Shown: piece after piece, positions 13,953-14,748 of the stretch
Position numbering within the stretch: position 1 is the stretch's first letter
How the letters are laid out: the number at the start of each line of letters is the position of its first letter
DNA from: B4-G1 sp964393895
GTDB taxonomy: Bacteria > Chloroflexota > Anaerolineae > B4-G1
DNA: 14,748 nt
Assembly: GCA_964393895.1 (NCBI GenBank)
Contig: CAYMWP010000117.1
Coordinates: forward strand, 1-14,748
Reading direction: 5' to 3'
Translations under genes and position numbers: made by a program
The notes under the pieces: model-generated
What the model was told of the DNA's origin: nothing
Databases searched by the model: none
Seen by the model: the letters and a program-made list of their open reading frames with translations, nothing else

Positions 13953-14644
13953 GTCCCTGGGGCTACTTGCTGTTCGCCATCTGGGCCGCGCTGGCGACTG
14001 TGCTGGTCGAAGGACGGTGGCTGGCGGCCCCCCTGCTCTTGGAACTTGGCTTTGGTTTGGTCTGGGGACGTGATGGATTGCGTATCCTCCGTCGTCCCCG
14101 TTTCTGGATATTTATCCTTAGCGCAGCGGTGGTGGGGCCGTTCTTGATCGGCGATCCCGACGTGACACTGGGTCCTTTCCACCTTTCGCGGGAGGGACTG
14201 GCAGCCGGGCTGGAGATGGCCGGGCGGGCCTCCACCCTGACGCTCGCCTTCAGACTCGGACCGGCCGCCCTCTCGCTCTCCGATGTGGTGGCCGTGTTCG
14301 ATCACTTGGGGCTGCGGGGGCTGGGGTTCGCCACGGCCCTGGCGATGAATTTGCTGGGGACACTGCGAGAGATGGCGGCGATGACCTGGCAGACGATCTG
14401 GCTGCGAGGCGGTATGCGGCGGCCGCTGGTGGCGCTACGGCTGTTCCTGATCACCACCATCGCCAACACGCTCCGCTACGGTGACGAGGCGGTCAACGCG
14501 GCAACAGTACGTGGTTTCGATCTCGACGTTGGGCGACCATCCGCGTTGCCCCTGCGCCGGGCCGATCTGTGGCTGGCAGTGGAGCTGGCCGGGTGCGGTC
14601 TGCTGCTGCTGGTGCTACATTTGCTACCGGATACTTCTGTGTGA
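13949..14644 (+). CDS. ECF transporter T component (EcfT/CbiQ family transmembrane protein)
   Basis: This ~231-residue membrane protein couples ATP hydrolysis to the S component. Hydrophobic segments occupy the N-terminal ~130 residues and the C-terminus. The two coupling helices carry the family's arginine motifs: WLRGG (Arg153) and ATVRGF (185-190, matching the Ala-Arg-Gly type signature). The frame is open far upstream, but that part is antiphase to the S component. TTG 13949 overlaps the S-component stop (TTGA) and begins LSPWGYLLF, a reasonable membrane-protein N-terminus. GTG 14000 is an alternative but would remove part of the first helix. No strong ribosome site is visible, so initiation probably depends on coupling. 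Confidence 0.85.
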   Translation: MSPWGYLLFAIWAALATVLVEGRWLAAPLLLELGFGLVWGRDGLRILRRPRFWIFILSAAVVGPFLIGDPDVTLGPFHLSREGLAAGLEMAGRASTLTLAFRLGPAALSLSDVVAVFDHLGLRGLGFATALAMNLLGTLREMAAMTWQTIWLRGGMRRPLVALRLFLITTIANTLRYGDEAVNAATVRGFDLDVGRPSALPLRRADLWLAVELAGCGLLLLVLHLLPDTSV

Positions 14645-14691
14645 GAGGATATTTGGACACGGATTTCAGACTCTACTGAGAAAAGGTCATC

Positions 14692-14724
14692 TTACCACAG
14701 AGGCACAGAGAACACGGAGAGAAA
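14692..14724. repeat. Dispersed intergenic repeat
   Basis: An A/G/C-rich stretch (accacagaggcacagag followed by aacacggagag) lies downstream of the T component. It has the look of a short dispersed repeat seen between genes in several environmental phyla; that is from memory. The rest of 14645-14748 shows no gene and no convincing terminator. Confidence 0.45.
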
Positions 14725-14748
14725 TTGAGATACTCGTTGATATTTTTG

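Overview
The window looks like a GC-rich chromosome segment from an uncultured bacterium, most likely Chloroflexota (Anaerolineae or a relative). This is inferred from gene content, mixed ATG/GTG/TTG starts and an abundance of short tandem and palindromic repeats of kinds I associate with that phylum; no rRNA or tRNA is present to confirm it. Two transcription units diverge from a 154-bp regulatory region at about 11241-11394.

Leftward unit (minus strand, 11240 to 115), in transcription order: an IclR-family regulator; aspartate carbamoyltransferase (pyrB); a xanthine dehydrogenase-family molybdopterin subunit (L1); a fused FAD plus [2Fe-2S] subunit (M1-S1); a cytoplasmic reductive-dehalogenase-like protein with two 4Fe-4S motifs; a possible 20-residue hydrophobic peptide; then a second, unfused molybdenum hydroxylase set (M2, S2, L2); and a hotdog-fold acyl-CoA thioesterase. 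Gaps are short and ATGA overlaps join S2-L2 and L2-thioesterase, so this reads as one operon. It encodes two molybdenum hydroxylases around a corrinoid/Fe-S reductase homologue. An IclR regulator and a terminal thioesterase suggest catabolism of an aromatic, N-heterocyclic or halogenated compound, possibly through a CoA thioester. The substrate cannot be read from the sequence.

Rightward unit (plus strand, 11395 to 14644): a PadR-family regulator, a double-cassette energy-coupling-factor ATPase, a membrane protein that fits an ECF substrate-binding (S) component, and the ECF transmembrane (T) component. Genes are joined by GTGA and TTGA stop/start overlaps. This is a complete vitamin or micronutrient uptake system of unknown substrate.

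The divergent region holds two near-consensus sigma-70 promoters whose -35 boxes are 5 bp apart, each with a palindrome at or just downstream of its expected start site. This suggests separate autoregulation by the IclR and PadR proteins.

The most unusual property is that short repeats have entered coding sequence in frame. Octamer arrays form the C-termini of two proteins and half of the linker that fuses M1 to S1; a heptamer array forms the other half. A perfect 14-bp inverted repeat lies inside M1, a GC-rich palindrome inside L1, and a hairpin encodes the C-terminus of the ECF ATPase. No stretch longer than 300 bases lacks a gene.
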